Shown piece by piece: positions 54,801 to 63,698 of a DNA stretch of 64,000 nucleotides. The notes under the pieces were generated by a model. It worked only from the letters and a program-made list of their open reading frames with translations. It was not told the DNA's origin and searched no databases. Every line of letters begins with the position of its first letter. Position 1 is the first letter of the stretch. Made by a program: the position numbers and the translations under genes. Source of the stretch: Galeruca laticollis (lineage: Eukaryota; Arthropoda; Insecta; Coleoptera; Chrysomelidae); NCBI GenBank assembly GCA_963921935.1, contig OY998175.1, positions 179,525,262-179,589,261 of the forward strand, read 5' to 3'.

Positions 54801-57800
54801 CAACAACAATCAACAAAATCCAAATAAAAACAGCACCAGCTTTATAGTTATCGATTGAAATTGAAAACACAATTATTGTATGTGACATTTCCACCATGTG
54901 AAATTTATGACATTTGTTCAGCTTTAGAAGAACTGCCAGTATTAACCGTAGAAGGTCCATATTCATTCTGATTTCTCAATCTGTTCAAAATACCCTGGTG
55001 ATGTTGTTCATCCATCTGCAAGTAAGGTTGAATTGAAGAAGTACTAGCGTGGCCAGTAATTTGAATGAGTTGCTGCTCTGGTACTCCGGATTTTGCCAGT
55101 TGAGAAACTGCAGTTGATCTGCAAGATTGGTTTGTAATTTTCAATTGGTTGGTATCTAAACCAATAAATAGACTTTGCTCCTGATTTAGTCCATTGAAAG
55201 TTCGTTTTTCCCAACAGGCGAATTCTTGTATCACAATGAGTTTCCTTTTTGCCAGAATGGATTTGGAGTTGGGAAAAAACGTGAACATGTGAATCCTGGT
55301 CCTCTTTTTCCAATAAAATCTCTGAACAATCTAACTGGACAGCGTTGTGGGTTTCATTCATTTTTAGTAAGCCACTTGCTGTCTGCACTTTTATAGTTTC
55401 CTCCTTAACAGATTTTTGTAAAAATTTTGTTATATTCTATCCTACCTGATTCATTACCATCATTCTGAATTTCAAATTTGAAATGTTCAATCAATGGTGA
55501 ACAATCTTCGCCCCCACGCTAGGCTAATTCTACTGAAGCCAAATAGTCAAATTTTTTTGAAGTTGTTTCTGGAGTTTTTTCATCGCATTTGTCAATAATA
55601 GCAAACATATTTTATATACTTAAGGCCGTTGAACTCAGTTTCCGTTTTTCTTGATGTTGCTGCAATCTCCGTCTCTTGACATTGTGTGCGTCTCGAGAAC
55701 TTTTGAATTGTATCTTTTTTTATATTATACTTCTTGAAATACAGAGTTTTAAGAGAAATACCGAAGAGTTTTAACTGTAGAACTCCACATACACTTCACA
55801 GTATATTCTTTATAATCGTGCCCATTTTCTTTTTTCATATTCCAAGCCCAGTCTTTCAAAATATCATTCAGTTTTGTGAATGGTGTCGACTCATTCAATT
55901 CATATTGACGATGCTCGTGAAATTTGGTAAACTGTTTCCATACGCTATTTTTACTCCTCACTGTATTATCATGGATTGTAGCCTCGATTACCCTATCTAT
56001 TTCTTCGTTTTTGGTTTTTCCAAACCGATTCATTTTCAAACACTTCAACAGCTTCAACAAGATTGATTCAATTTGACGTTTAAGATGTATTTATTTAGAG
56101 TACTGTCAGATGCACAGGCTCCTTGGTATAAGTATCATGCTGAATAGTCGGTGACTATTGTACACCATGCAAATAGAGCGTGATGATTGGTCTTGTCAAA
56201 CAGGAAACAAAAGTATGATTAGTGTTTTAAAGGAAACTTACTGTTTCTACTCCACAATATATTGAAAAAATGTTAAAAATTCTAAAAAAATTACAATTGT
56301 TTCGATATTACCTAAATATCATCGTCAGAATGACATAAGTTACATTTCATTTGATGCCTACCTGATGTTTAATTATTTTTGGCTAGTCCAAGAAGTAACC
56401 TACCTTGTGATTGACTTAATATATGTTAATAGAAAAAAGAAGATAATATATTACAAATATTAATGCTTAGATATTATTAGCCCAGTTAATTTCATTAAAA
56501 GTATGATTGGTTGATAACTGATATTTAATTGACGAAATAAATAAGCATTATTATCCCATTAACAACTCGATATTTACCAGTTGTTAATTTACTATCATTA
56601 TTTATAAATTTAAATAAATAATGTGTTTGTAAACATTCGTTATACACTTAATTAATATGTGGTTACTTAATTTAAATCGCATATTCTTATCTTGGGTAAT
56701 ATTTTACATTATCTCTCTTAATCTACCAACTTTTAGTTGTTCAGGTTTCTTTAACTACTTCTCTTAGCTTAAAAAAATATAATTACTCAAAACAGTTGGT
56801 AAAAAATTAGAAGAACTATAAATACTTCTGTATTAATGGATTTATATAATATAAGACCAACTCAAATTAAAACGTCAAAAGTATTTATTTGAACAACATT
56901 TATTTAAAACCGCATTTGATAATAAAGTTCTATAACAAGATTGTCAGGGATTTAGATAAAACATGCCAATATCAATAAATATCTCCAATGAGAAACGTGT
57001 AGTAATTATGTTATAAGAATTACAAATATTTTTTATTGATGGTTTGTTTATTAGATATTGCGTACTCGGAAGCCATTATACGAACATATTTAGAAATATT
57101 AACATAAAAATTCATAAGAAAATGAATATTTAGATAAATCGTGGTATACAATTGATAAATGTTTGGTTGTTCTTGGTTATTCCCGCACAACTTTCCAACA
57201 TGAGTTTGAGACCCAATAAAATGGGACCCTTTTTACGTCAACCAAAATACATATCCATTAAAATAAATAAAATAGCGCACTGAAAACATCAAAAACATTG
57301 AAAACAATTCATACGTGTCCATAAATCAAATATTATTACGAGTATCAAAATATTTAAGCACCGCTTTCAAATTGTATTACTTTGAAAATCGGTCATTATT
57401 AACATTAAAATTTACAATAAAATATTTGCCTTAATTCCCCTTGTTGCCAAATTATCCGGAAATACTTGGTAAACCTACCACCGTGTCAAACTCATTACAC
57501 CACTAATAGCAAAGATGTGTCTAGACCTAAATTGTGACTTTCAAACACCTTCAAAATTGCACATATTTCAGACATTTTGATGCAATGTTAAAGTTATCTT
57601 GCTTTTACTTCAGTAAGCATTTCAATCATTGTTACTAAACAATTAGAAGATAATAATAATAGATAGAATTTTGCTACTAACAAGAATCCGACAAATATAA
57701 ATCAGCTAATTACAGTTGAATTACTTCTTTATGATTACGAAGTATAGAGAAATGAATCTGAAGTATTACTAGAAATAATTCGTTATTATTACCAAAGAAT

Positions 57801-59695
57801 TATAATAAAATAATTCGCAATAAAAATAGCTTTATTTGTGCTGTAAAGGCATTTAACTACTGCCAAATAATCTTAACACTTATATATTCATAAGAAAACC
57901 TTAAGAAAGAAGTTAGAGTCATGAATTTTTACCATTTAAATAGCAGAAATGAAAGCTGCACTTTATCTCTTACTTTTTTCTTGTTTAAAAATCTTATTTT
58001 ATTGTATTTAATTCAGTTTTAAGTTAGTTAGTTATACTACCCCCTGTGGTTTTATATGTATTTTATATGCATATTAAATGTAAATTATACTGTTAAATAA
58101 ATAAATGAATAAAGATATATACTATTTATTGACGACGGATATTGTAATACAAAAAGTTCACAACACTAACAGCATCTGAATACACTATTTACCACTAGTC
58201 ATAATTACATTTTATGAGGGGCGCTTCGATAATGAAGTTGTCATCTTCAGAGACCTTCTGTAAACTTCACCTTCGGTCTCTGAAGATATCTCCAATGGTT
58301 CCAGTAATTCCAACACTAACAGCAGTTTATATAATATAATACATGATACAATGGAAGTAGACAATATTGAATTAACACAAAAAAACAATTTTCAACGATT
58401 ATCAAATAATACAATTCAAAAAAGGTCACAAGTTTTTAACAATATTGATTAATTATTATGGCTTGTGCAAAGGGTTTAAAGAACTTAATAATTTTTTCTT
58501 CTTTTGCAGTTTTTAAAAGTTCTTTCTATTTAGATTAATATTCAGCATTATTAAAACTAAGTGTTTATTCCATAGACAAATCAATTTTCATGAAGAAATC
58601 ACAAAGCTCATTTGCCATCCATAAACCTTGCATTAGATTTTTCAAATTAAGTCACTGTTGCTCTGCTCGTTGAAGCTTTTTCTTCAATGGACTGCGGATT
58701 AAACTTTTCCTTCAAGTGGGTTTCGGTCTAATCTTCATCTTGCAATTCAAGCTACTCCTGATTGTGACTGGATTCTATCTATTCGAAACCATCTCGTCTT
58801 TTTCCATTCGCAGTTTCAGCATGCAGTTAAAGTCTAACTTTGCACATATTATTCAGACCACCCCACAGTTTTCTCCACCATAATTTCAATGTGTATGACT
58901 GCAATTCTTCCAACTCTTTTATGTTAACGACGCATTTTGCTATGTCAAAGTTCTTCCAGCATTGCGTAACATTCATATCAGAATCAAAGAGTTCCGAATC
59001 CTTTTAATATATGAACCTACCCATTAGATACGTAAATAAAGAAACATTTAGTCACGAATACAGTAATTGGATTGCAATTTTTTAATCCGTGAATAAGGAG
59101 CTCTTACTGTATATGCAAAATTTTTAGATCCTTCAAAATGAAAACTGATTTTTCCTTGACTTCATACCAATTCAATTAAGTAATTAATTTGTTTTTGTTT
59201 TCTAGGATGAACGTGGTAGAGTTATGAGAAGAACAATAATGAGATACATTTGTTTATGTGTTACAATGGTTTTCACCATGATTTCTCCTAGGGTGAAAAA
59301 ACGTTTTCCTACTTTGGAACATTTCGTAGAAGCTGGTCTTCTACAACCTAGCGAAAAAGATATTATGTCTGATCTTAATAAAAAATTTCCAAAGTATTCA
59401 AAACACTGGTAAGATTATTTTAGATTATTATTTTAACGAAGATTTATGTTTCTTTTTTGTAATCAGTGATTAGTTATTAGTGTTTAGTTTTGGTCAGTCA
59501 GTTTTAGTAACATTTATATTTTGTAGGTTACCATTAGTTTGGGCCTCTAGTATAGTAACCAGAGCTCGCAAGGAAGGACGAATCAGAGATGATTTTGCTG
59601 TTAAAACAATAATAGATGAAATAAATAAATTCAGAGGCCAATGTGGGCTTCTTTTAACTTATGACCATATAAATATTCCTTTAGTTTATACTCAG
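45707..59695 (+). CDS. Bestrophin, partial gene (four internal exons)
   Basis: Exons 45707-45817, 46655-46826, 59206-59408 and 59527-59695 (111, 172, 203 and 169 bp) join in frame. The bordering sequences are TTTACAG/, /GTAAGT, TTTTTAG/, /GTAAGT, TTTCTAG/, /GTAAGA, TTTGTAG/ and /GTACGT. The product is about 218 residues of the bestrophin channel domain: the first transmembrane helix, the LIPLSFVLGFYVTVVMNRWW neck helix region, and the cytosolic helices up to IPLVYTQ. Bestrophins form pentameric calcium-activated chloride channels in the plasma membrane. The start (usually MTVTYT...KLLLR, ending two bases into the Arg codon) and everything after IPLVYTQ were not found. The exons have no stop or frameshift, so the gene looks functional. 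Confidence 0.95.
45818..46654 (+). other. Bestrophin intron, 837 bp
   Basis: GT/AG intron, AT-rich, without a recognisable insertion. Confidence 0.85.
46655..46826 (+). CDS. Bestrophin exon with the pore-lining neck region
   Basis: Reads VFENIVRYCEDYANLIPLSF, VLGFYVTVVMNRWWSQYRAI and PHPDPVAVFVSATVHGH. IPLSFVLGFYV..V..RWW forms helix 2 and the channel neck of the family. The exon ends on a codon boundary; the next exon begins DERGR, as in other insects. Confidence 0.95.
46876..47333. mobile_element. MITE with TIR GGTGCGTTCTTTTTGACTGAG
   Basis: 458 bp with inverted ends GGTGCGTTCTTTTTGACTGAG (about 29 bp identical, then diverging), flanked on both sides by TA. Inside are further inverted copies of TTCTTTTTG and of ACTCAC...TGAGCTGAGAT. 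Non-coding. The flanking TA fits Tc1/mariner, but the GG-GCGTT start also recalls PIF/Harbinger ends, so the superfamily is open. Confidence 0.8.
47346..47415. repeat. Palindromic element P8
   Basis: Arms TTTGCACAAC (47363-47372) and GTTGTGCAAA (47390-47399) surround GAACCGCGAAGTGGTGA. Outer TGTAGTACGAGTGA and TCACGAGAACTACA are also partly inverted. The core is a weaker match to the CGAG family. Confidence 0.55.
47416..48395. other. Intronic AT-rich sequence
   Basis: No gene. TTTTTTATAATTCGC (about 47448) and GCGAATTATAAAAAA (about 48119) are inverted, as if they were the borders of an approximately 0.7-kb element that includes P8 on its left. Confidence 0.4.
48640..49010 (-). repeat. About 180-bp tandem repeat, inverted relative to 35.5 kb
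   Basis: Two to three copies of the repeat of 35455-35835, now on the opposite strand. Units are marked by GGCTGTATYGTGCTAACAA and CATAAAATTGGTCACTTGTA, about 160-185 bp apart. The last unit breaks off at about 49010. Confidence 0.8.
49512..50109 (+). pseudogene. Penelope-like N-terminal and fingers region
   Basis: The + strand frame reads FENLSDTNFTNSEIEFLNKC, LKYSIPPKFANNI, then LTITKSDKGNATVILKTEDY. LTITKADKGN..VI is the standard block before the Penelope reverse transcriptase. After a frameshift near 49975 come YPQLYGTIKLHQISKPIRLV (the YG..K.HK...P.RPIV block). Confidence 0.8.
50110..50790 (+). pseudogene. Penelope-like reverse transcriptase palm and thumb
   Basis: The frame 50110-50469 contains LISFDVTNMFTKIPPKECLT (first catalytic Asp), YFTFDNKVYIQNEGLPMGSP and NIFMDSL. 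Past a stop, RYVDDILACL gives the YVDD catalytic pair. Shifted frames then give INFLYLKIQRVNNVLDYSIN, KPTHTDVTIPYN and HPMSHKLAAYNS, the thumb typical of Penelope elements. Stops and frameshifts show a dead copy. Confidence 0.88.
50873..51614 (+). mobile_element. 3' end of a non-LTR retrotransposon with (TCTA)n tail
   Basis: The 147-residue frame 50878-51321 reads LWGSSTSVHKVFVLQKSVVR, then IIYNAPRNTNCKTILKKL, then HNYDTRNSKDI and FLLNYCFYTVDEFLEEL. This is the C-terminal tail of a CR1/Jockey-group ORF2 protein (the WG.S....I..LQK..IR block onward). About 290 bp of 3' untranslated sequence leads to AATAAACCATCTATCTATCT, a short-repeat tail as used by such elements. It is 5'-truncated and inserted in the Penelope element. 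The frame is open, so the insertion is fairly young. Confidence 0.88.
51650..52007 (+). CDS. GIY-YIG endonuclease domain of the Penelope-like element
   Basis: 114 residues from 51663: INLSPECNAVYLGQTLRNFE, VYTEHLRAYI, HAKHLLDTKYTL, ELDFLEELEIRRDP and LNWLLNN. CNAVYLGQT..F..RY.EH is the GIY-YIG motif as found in Penelope elements (VYIGQT, with the basic residue that follows replaced). It would nick target DNA. It is separated from the reverse transcriptase by the non-LTR insertion. Confidence 0.85.
52740..52997 (-). pseudogene. Tc1/mariner-superfamily transposase C terminus, left arm
   Basis: The - strand reads WIAWLPRSSELNTMVSFFWG, YLKSLVYATTAVNTSNAMID and FHCDAIRQNLGMPFQVQRNI. In this family one expects WP.RSPDL.P.D.FLWGYLK; here the third catalytic Asp and the SPDL are altered. 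It is a degenerate mirror copy of 53049-53220. Confidence 0.75.
53049..53223 (+). pseudogene. Tc1/mariner-superfamily transposase C terminus, right arm
   Basis: The + strand reads SLVYATPVNTRNEMIDRINF, IRQNLGMIFQIQRNILRRLR and KCVEVQGAHFEHLL with a stop. The HFEHLL ending is the usual C terminus of a large group of insect Tc1/mariner-like transposases. Only this last part is present; the catalytic core is absent on this side. Confidence 0.8.
54491..54690. repeat. Palindromic element P5 inside YR2
   Basis: A 200-bp foldback: outer GTCGACTATTTT...AAAAATAGTCGAC (54494-54688), inner GACATTATTTTGGCATTAAT and its reverse complement. The core GCCCTCGAGCTTCGCTCTCG (from about 54581), continuing GGC, holds CGAGAGCGAAGCTCGAG on the - strand. 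It lies about 215 bp past the stop codon of the YR2 gene, within the element. Confidence 0.8.
54905..56060 (-). pseudogene. Tyrosine recombinase (Crypton-like, ZMYM2/KIAA1958-type)
   Basis: 56060-55749 is the N-terminal domain (RFGKTKNEEIDRVIEATIHD, SVWKQFTKFHEHRQ, LNDILKDWAWNMKKENGHDY). The middle (55640-55440) reads FDYLASVELA, then a stop where Trp is expected, then RGGEDCSPLIEHFKFEIQND. So a TGG-to-TAG change sits right before the first catalytic Arg. 55288-54905 is the catalytic C part: NQSCRSTAVSQLAKSGVPEQ (second Arg), LIQITGHASTSSIQPYLQ (His and Tyr). At least three frame breaks occur. The style matches the Crypton-derived recombinase domain of ZMYM2-like host proteins. Its place between long inverted repeats is unusual. 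Confidence 0.85.
56491..58200. other. Intronic AT-rich sequence
   Basis: No repeat, gene or RNA recognised between the YR2 right end and a small hairpin at 58.2 kb. Confidence 0.45.
58242..58287. repeat. Hairpin ATCTTCAGAGACC...GGTCTCTGAAGAT
   Basis: Two 13-bp arms are perfect reverse complements around a 20-bp loop containing CTTCACCTTC. Short hairpins of this kind mark ends of some retroelements. No coding sequence adjoins it, so it may be a solitary terminal fragment. Confidence 0.6.
58288..59205. other. End of the large bestrophin intron
   Basis: No recognised feature besides the acceptor site with a T-rich tract just before 59206. Confidence 0.45.
59206..59408 (+). CDS. Bestrophin exon with the RFP motif
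   Basis: Reads DERGRVMRRTIMRYICLCVT, MVFTMISPRVKKRFPTLEHF, VEAGLLQPSEKDIMSDLNKK and FPKYSKHW (split codon). RRT.MRY and KRFPT..H.V.AG are near-invariant bestrophin blocks. Confidence 0.96.
59527..59695 (+). CDS. Bestrophin exon with the cytosolic helices before the fourth transmembrane region
   Basis: Reads LPLVWASSIVTRARKEGRIR, DDFAVKTIIDEINKFRGQCG and LLLTYDHINIPLVYTQ. P.VWA.......GRI.D and the IPLVYTQ ending are conserved; the next family block (VVTLAVYSFF) is not found to the right in this window. Confidence 0.96.
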
Positions 59696-60970
59696 GTACG
59701 TATATATTATAGATAAATATTCATGGGATCTTTTAAATTCAGTTATTTTGTGATAATAATTATGTTAAGTTGTTACATAAGTATAGTGCAATTATTCAAA
59801 TATTTGCTGGCTATTAAAAAAACATTTTGTAACAAATTTTTTATCTTTTGATACTAAATATACCAGTTCATTGAGACTTCCACATTATTATGCTGTACAA
59901 TTCCAAAAATATTATAAAAAAATTCATATAAATACTTGAATTGCTGGAACTTTGCGTATGACTACAATTGCTACAATGTAAAGTCATTTCTATAAATTCT
60001 ACTTTATTACAATAGAAGAAAAGTATGCTTTTTAGCATCCCAATTGTTGCATTCATACAGTTTTCAGCAATTGCCTTTACTCTACCCATTATTAATAATT
60101 GCACAATTAATTAAAGGTCTTATAGTAGAAACATTTAACTGTTGTTTCAATAACTTTATTTCCAATAAATTAATTTTTTTCAATAATTTTCAGTTTTATT
60201 AAACTACATTCCTTCTACTGGCCTGTATAATATATGATATTATACTTGAGTTCGTAAATTCTGTGCAGTAAATTTTAGGAACTGCAGGAGCGTCTCATAG
60301 ACATTTCATATGTAGATTCTAGGGTACATGAACAATGCAGAAATAATGCATAATATTTATGTAATGTGTAATGATATTTTTTAAATGGAATTTAGTTCCA
60401 AATTAATGTAACTAAAAGTATAGGTAAAATTTACTACAAACTTATTTGTTACTTTCTCTCATTGATGATTTTGAAAATAACATTTAATAACAAAATAACA
60501 TACAACAATTTATTGTATTGGTTAGGTTGAAAGTTGATTTCCTGTAAAAAATATATAAAAGTACGATTTTCCTAATAAAAAAATTAATTTGCGGCATTGA
60601 AAAGGGCCATTTATTGATGGTATTTTTATATTACGGATACTTTGGTCAAAATTCACTTTGCAGTTTGGCAATCATTATAATGTGCTTTTATATGGTGGCA
60701 TCTTTTGCTTTATATATAAAGAAAATATTAGTTCGTTGAATATAAAGCACCGATCTGTTTCGTAAATAAGTTTTATTGATAGTAATCTTCACAAAAATGA
60801 TGTTACAAACGTTTTTTAAATTGAACTGTCAAGTTGAAATTTTTTATATATATGTCAGTTTACAATTATATTTTTTAATGTCACTTGATATTTTTGACAA
60901 TATATAGATATAGAAGCAAACTTTATTATTTAATTCCTAATGTTTTCAACCCTTACCTGTGGAATTCCAT
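59696..60970 (+). other. Bestrophin downstream intron, beginning
   Basis: Starts GTACGT. AT-rich, with no exon, repeat or RNA recognised. Confidence 0.45.
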
Positions 60971-60972
60971 AT

Positions 60973-61036
60973 TATCTAGAACAACTTTATTAGAAATAAA
61001 ACTGGAGTTTTATTTCTAATAGAATTTGTTCTAGTT
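60973..61036. repeat. Hairpin near the end of a DDE transposase relic
   Basis: Arms AGAACAACTTTATTAGAAAT (plus AAAACT) and AGTTTTATTTCTAATAGAAT (plus TTGTTCT) are inverted around GG. It lies at the 3' end of the - strand transposase relic and could be part of its terminal repeat or a small inserted palindrome. Confidence 0.6.
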
Positions 61037-61039
61037 TAT

Positions 61040-61815
61040 TTCATTCCGTATCACTCTCAGTTTCAGAACTTGAACCATCATCTTCATCTAGTCTAATTAC
61101 AATGGGTTGAAGATCCAATACAATATCCATTGTTATGTCTAAGTCCCACATTTTGTCCTCTTCTTTGATGACATGATGTATGTATACACTTTTTCCAGGT
61201 CTCGCTAGTAACATCTTGTAATGCCTCTGAAAGGAGTCAATTAACATCACCCATTTTAAATATTATATTTTTTTTTTGGCAACGTTATTTTTCACTTGAG
61301 CAATGATATGGTGGTAAACGGTGTATTATGATATTATTTTCACGAGCCATTTCATCTACAACATATTTAATATATTGGGACTTGTGTTGCCTTAGAATAT
61401 TTAATAATTGAACTTACAGCGTTTGGGGATCATGTAGAATATTTTTTTGGGAAAGTCAATCAATTTGTGCTTTTCGCTAAACATTTGTTGGTAAAGTTTT
61501 AAGACGTCAGCTTTGGTATGGAGTCTTATCCATTATCACAACAAATCCTGACTCAAGCTTTGACACAATCTGCGAAAACCATTCTTCAAATTTTTGAGCG
61601 TATATGTCTTCATAATATTTGTCTGCTTTTTTTATTCAAAAGCTAAAAGACCGCCATCCACAAATCCAGATTCACTTACAATATGGATAATAATAAGTCT
61701 TCGCCCTTTTTTGATGACATATTTAGTATCTTCGTCCAGTTCAATTGCCTTTTGCTGTGATCCTTGTTTTTTTTTCAATATGCCATAAACAGTTGAAAAG
61801 GATACTTTAGTCAAT
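61040..61815 (-). pseudogene. DDE-superfamily (IS630/Tc1-like) transposase relic
   Basis: The first part (61814-61632) reads VSFSTVYGILKKKQGS, DTKYVIKKGRRLIIIHIVSE, SGFVDGGLLAFE. This is the segment before and at the first catalytic Asp in a widespread insect DDE transposase family (KGRRLIIVHA...GFV.G). Shifted frames then give LKNLKNGFRRL, LHTKADVLKLYQQMFSEKHK. The end (61250-61041) is HHVIKEEDKMWDLDITMDIV with an acidic Ser/Asp/Glu tail, again typical. The central catalytic part is missing or scrambled. Confidence 0.7.
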
Positions 61816-61995
61816 CACTACGCAACATTAATAAATCGTTTTGTCATATTCGTATGAGTCCAGAATAAACTATGTATTTTTCTCTATGTAAGAATGAAGC
61901 GTGGTAACTGTTTATTCAATAACATGTTGGGACTGTGTGTGTGTGCCTTTCGTGTCGCTCGGGTAGTAGCACTGTTCCTGTTACAGGAAAATCAG
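61816..61995. other. Spacer
   Basis: No feature recognised. Confidence 0.35.
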
Positions 61996-62002
61996 CCGAA
62001 TT

Positions 62003-62612
62003 TTTACACAGTCATATAGGATGATGGGCCACATTTTTTAAGGTAATCTACTGAAATTTAAAATTCATACATGGCCTACTAAGAGTTGGCAAATAGGACC
62101 AATTCTGGATATTTTGCTTCGCGTTAGAATTTATTAGAAAAAGTTGTTCAGAATATTATTTTAACCCCAAATAGCAATTTTCATGACAAAATTCACATTT
62201 TAATTTTTTTATTATTTCTACCTACACTCGAAATTATTTCAAGGTTTTCTTTTTAATTTGATATTTAGTGTGCCTTGAAAAAGTGATGTTTTGACAGAAG
62301 TGTTAAATGTTATATTATTACTTTTCTAGGCACACTAAATATCAAATTAAAAAGAAAAACTTGAAATAATTTCGTGTATACATCAAAATAATCAAAAATT
62401 TCAAATGTGAATTTTGTCATGAAAATCGCTATTTGGGGTTAAAATAATATTCTGTACAACTTTTTCTAATAAATTTTTTCGTTATATGTAACGCGAAGCA
62501 AAATATCCAGAATTGCTCCTATTTGTCAACTCTTAGTAGGCCGTGTATGAATTTTAAATTTCAGTGGATTACCTTCAAAAATGTGCCCATCATCCTATAT
62601 GACTGTGTAAAA
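62003..62612. mobile_element. Foldback element with arms of about 280 bp
   Basis: Arms 62003-62280 and about 62330-62612 are reverse complements with few mismatches (TTTTTACACAGTCATATAGG at the outside, GATATTTAGTGTGCC at the inside) around a 50-bp spacer containing AAAAGTGATGTTTTGACAGA. No coding sequence. It is followed by GCGACACACTGTATATACAT, an end-like sequence of Tc1/mariner type at about 62671. Confidence 0.85.
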
Positions 62613-62794
62613 ATTCAAATCTGAATTCTTTCAAATAACGAAAATATGGAGACGTCTCCATCTTAAATGCGACACACTGTATATACATATATACAATGTT
62701 AGGAACATTACGAGGGAACATACGTTTTACCGTCAATGTGTTAGAAAGAGACTGTGATTGCCTTGGGTAGTCAGGGGGGTAGGACATAAAGGGC

Positions 62795-63698
62795 TGTTTG
62801 ATTAGAATTCCTTTTATTCAGATTTCGTTACAGTTATGTTGGAAATAAAATTAAATAAACTCTTTCGTAGAAATAATAATATTATGTACAATAAAATTCT
62901 ATATACAACTATGTACAAAGCGTCTCGCTTCTGGTCCACGCTGTTTCAATCTTGGCGGCGGTCGCCGGTTGGGGTGGTCGGCTTCTATAAATCTCACGTA
63001 CTTCGCCTCTAAAATACTCTGCGGTGTATTCTGGGTTTAACAAGGGTCGTTCTTCCGATATCTCCGACTTCTGGGATCTAACCACGTCTTCTCTGGATTA
63101 TCTACAATGTCTAGGGTCTAGGTGCCTCCCCCCACGATCAATACTCAGCGGGGTTCGGTAAGGTAGGAATTCAGTACTATCTCCGGATCGATACTCTACG
63201 AAGATTTCGTACCCGCGAGGAATGCTTCTGTCCCAGGATCAATTCTCACCGGGAGTTTAGCGACGGATAGGGTTGGTTTGTGTTCTACCCTCCGGATCAA
63301 TACTCGACAGAGGGGTAGGACACGTACCTAGGGTTAACCGTTATCTCCGGATAAATACTCGAGAGAGATTTGACGGCTAACGCTGACGGCGTTCGAAACT
63401 TCCTTGCAACGGCGGTGCCAGGATCAAGTTTCTGGTAACAGGTTTCGTCTTCGCTTTTATGCGTAAAGGCTTAACCATTAATATGAAGCTACCTATCACT
63501 CCTGGTGTCAGGTTCGAGCTTGACTGGTATTCGAATTCCCTCGAATGTATGTCCGTGATTCATTTCTATCGTTTTACGGCGAAAGTATCGCCGTCTCGGT
63601 GTGGGACGTCCACACTTGTTATAGTATCGCTCTGGTAACTGTTGTAGGGGCTACTCGCCGTGGTATTGGAGTACTAGTTTGATGCTAGTGTCGTTACA
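62795..63698 (-). repeat. 3' LTR of a further LTR retrotransposon
   Basis: The right border is clear: ...GTCGTTACA (63698) followed by CCCCCCTCAGATC, i.e. on the - strand a GAGGGGGG polypurine tract and then TGTAACGAC. The left border is taken at TGTTTGATTAG (62795) and is uncertain. GC content is clearly higher than its surroundings. Inside lie repeated hairpins (63125-63445). The element's body continues to the right, beyond the window. Confidence 0.65.
63125..63445 (-). repeat. Series of hairpins with a common loop sequence
   Basis: The motif CGGATCAATACTC (with variants) recurs at about 63136, 63184, 63236, 63293, 63347 and 63420, every 48-73 bp. At least three copies sit in the loop of an inverted repeat whose stem differs from copy to copy: TTCTACCCT...AGGGGTAGGAC (63282-63322), TTAACCGTTATCTC...GAGATTTGACGGCTAA, and GTACTATCT...AGATTTCGTAC. 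Confidence 0.65.

Larger units (their letters stand above)
52075..56490 (-). mobile_element. Tyrosine-recombinase element YR2 with long terminal inverted repeats
   Basis: The right end, read inward from about 56490, matches the left end from 52075: first GGGTTAATAATATCTAAGC and a TTCTTCTTTTTTCTAT stretch (52075-52137). After a gap caused by a 1.7-kb insertion, TTAAGTCAATCACAAGGTAG, TAGCCAAAAATAATTA and ATGAAATGTAACATCTGTCA follow (53836-54005). The terminal repeats are thus about 240 bp long. Between them lies only a - strand tyrosine-recombinase gene (56060-54905) and a 200-bp palindrome. No target duplication could be recognised. Confidence 0.75.
46827..59205 (+). other. Bestrophin intron of 12.4 kb filled with mobile elements
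   Basis: The donor GTAAGT at 46827 and the acceptor TTTTCTAG before 59206 enclose a MITE, palindrome P8, about 180-bp repeats, a Penelope-like element with an inserted non-LTR fragment, and the YR2 element with its Tc1-like foldback. The elements lie in both orientations, and none supplies an obvious exon. Confidence 0.85.
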
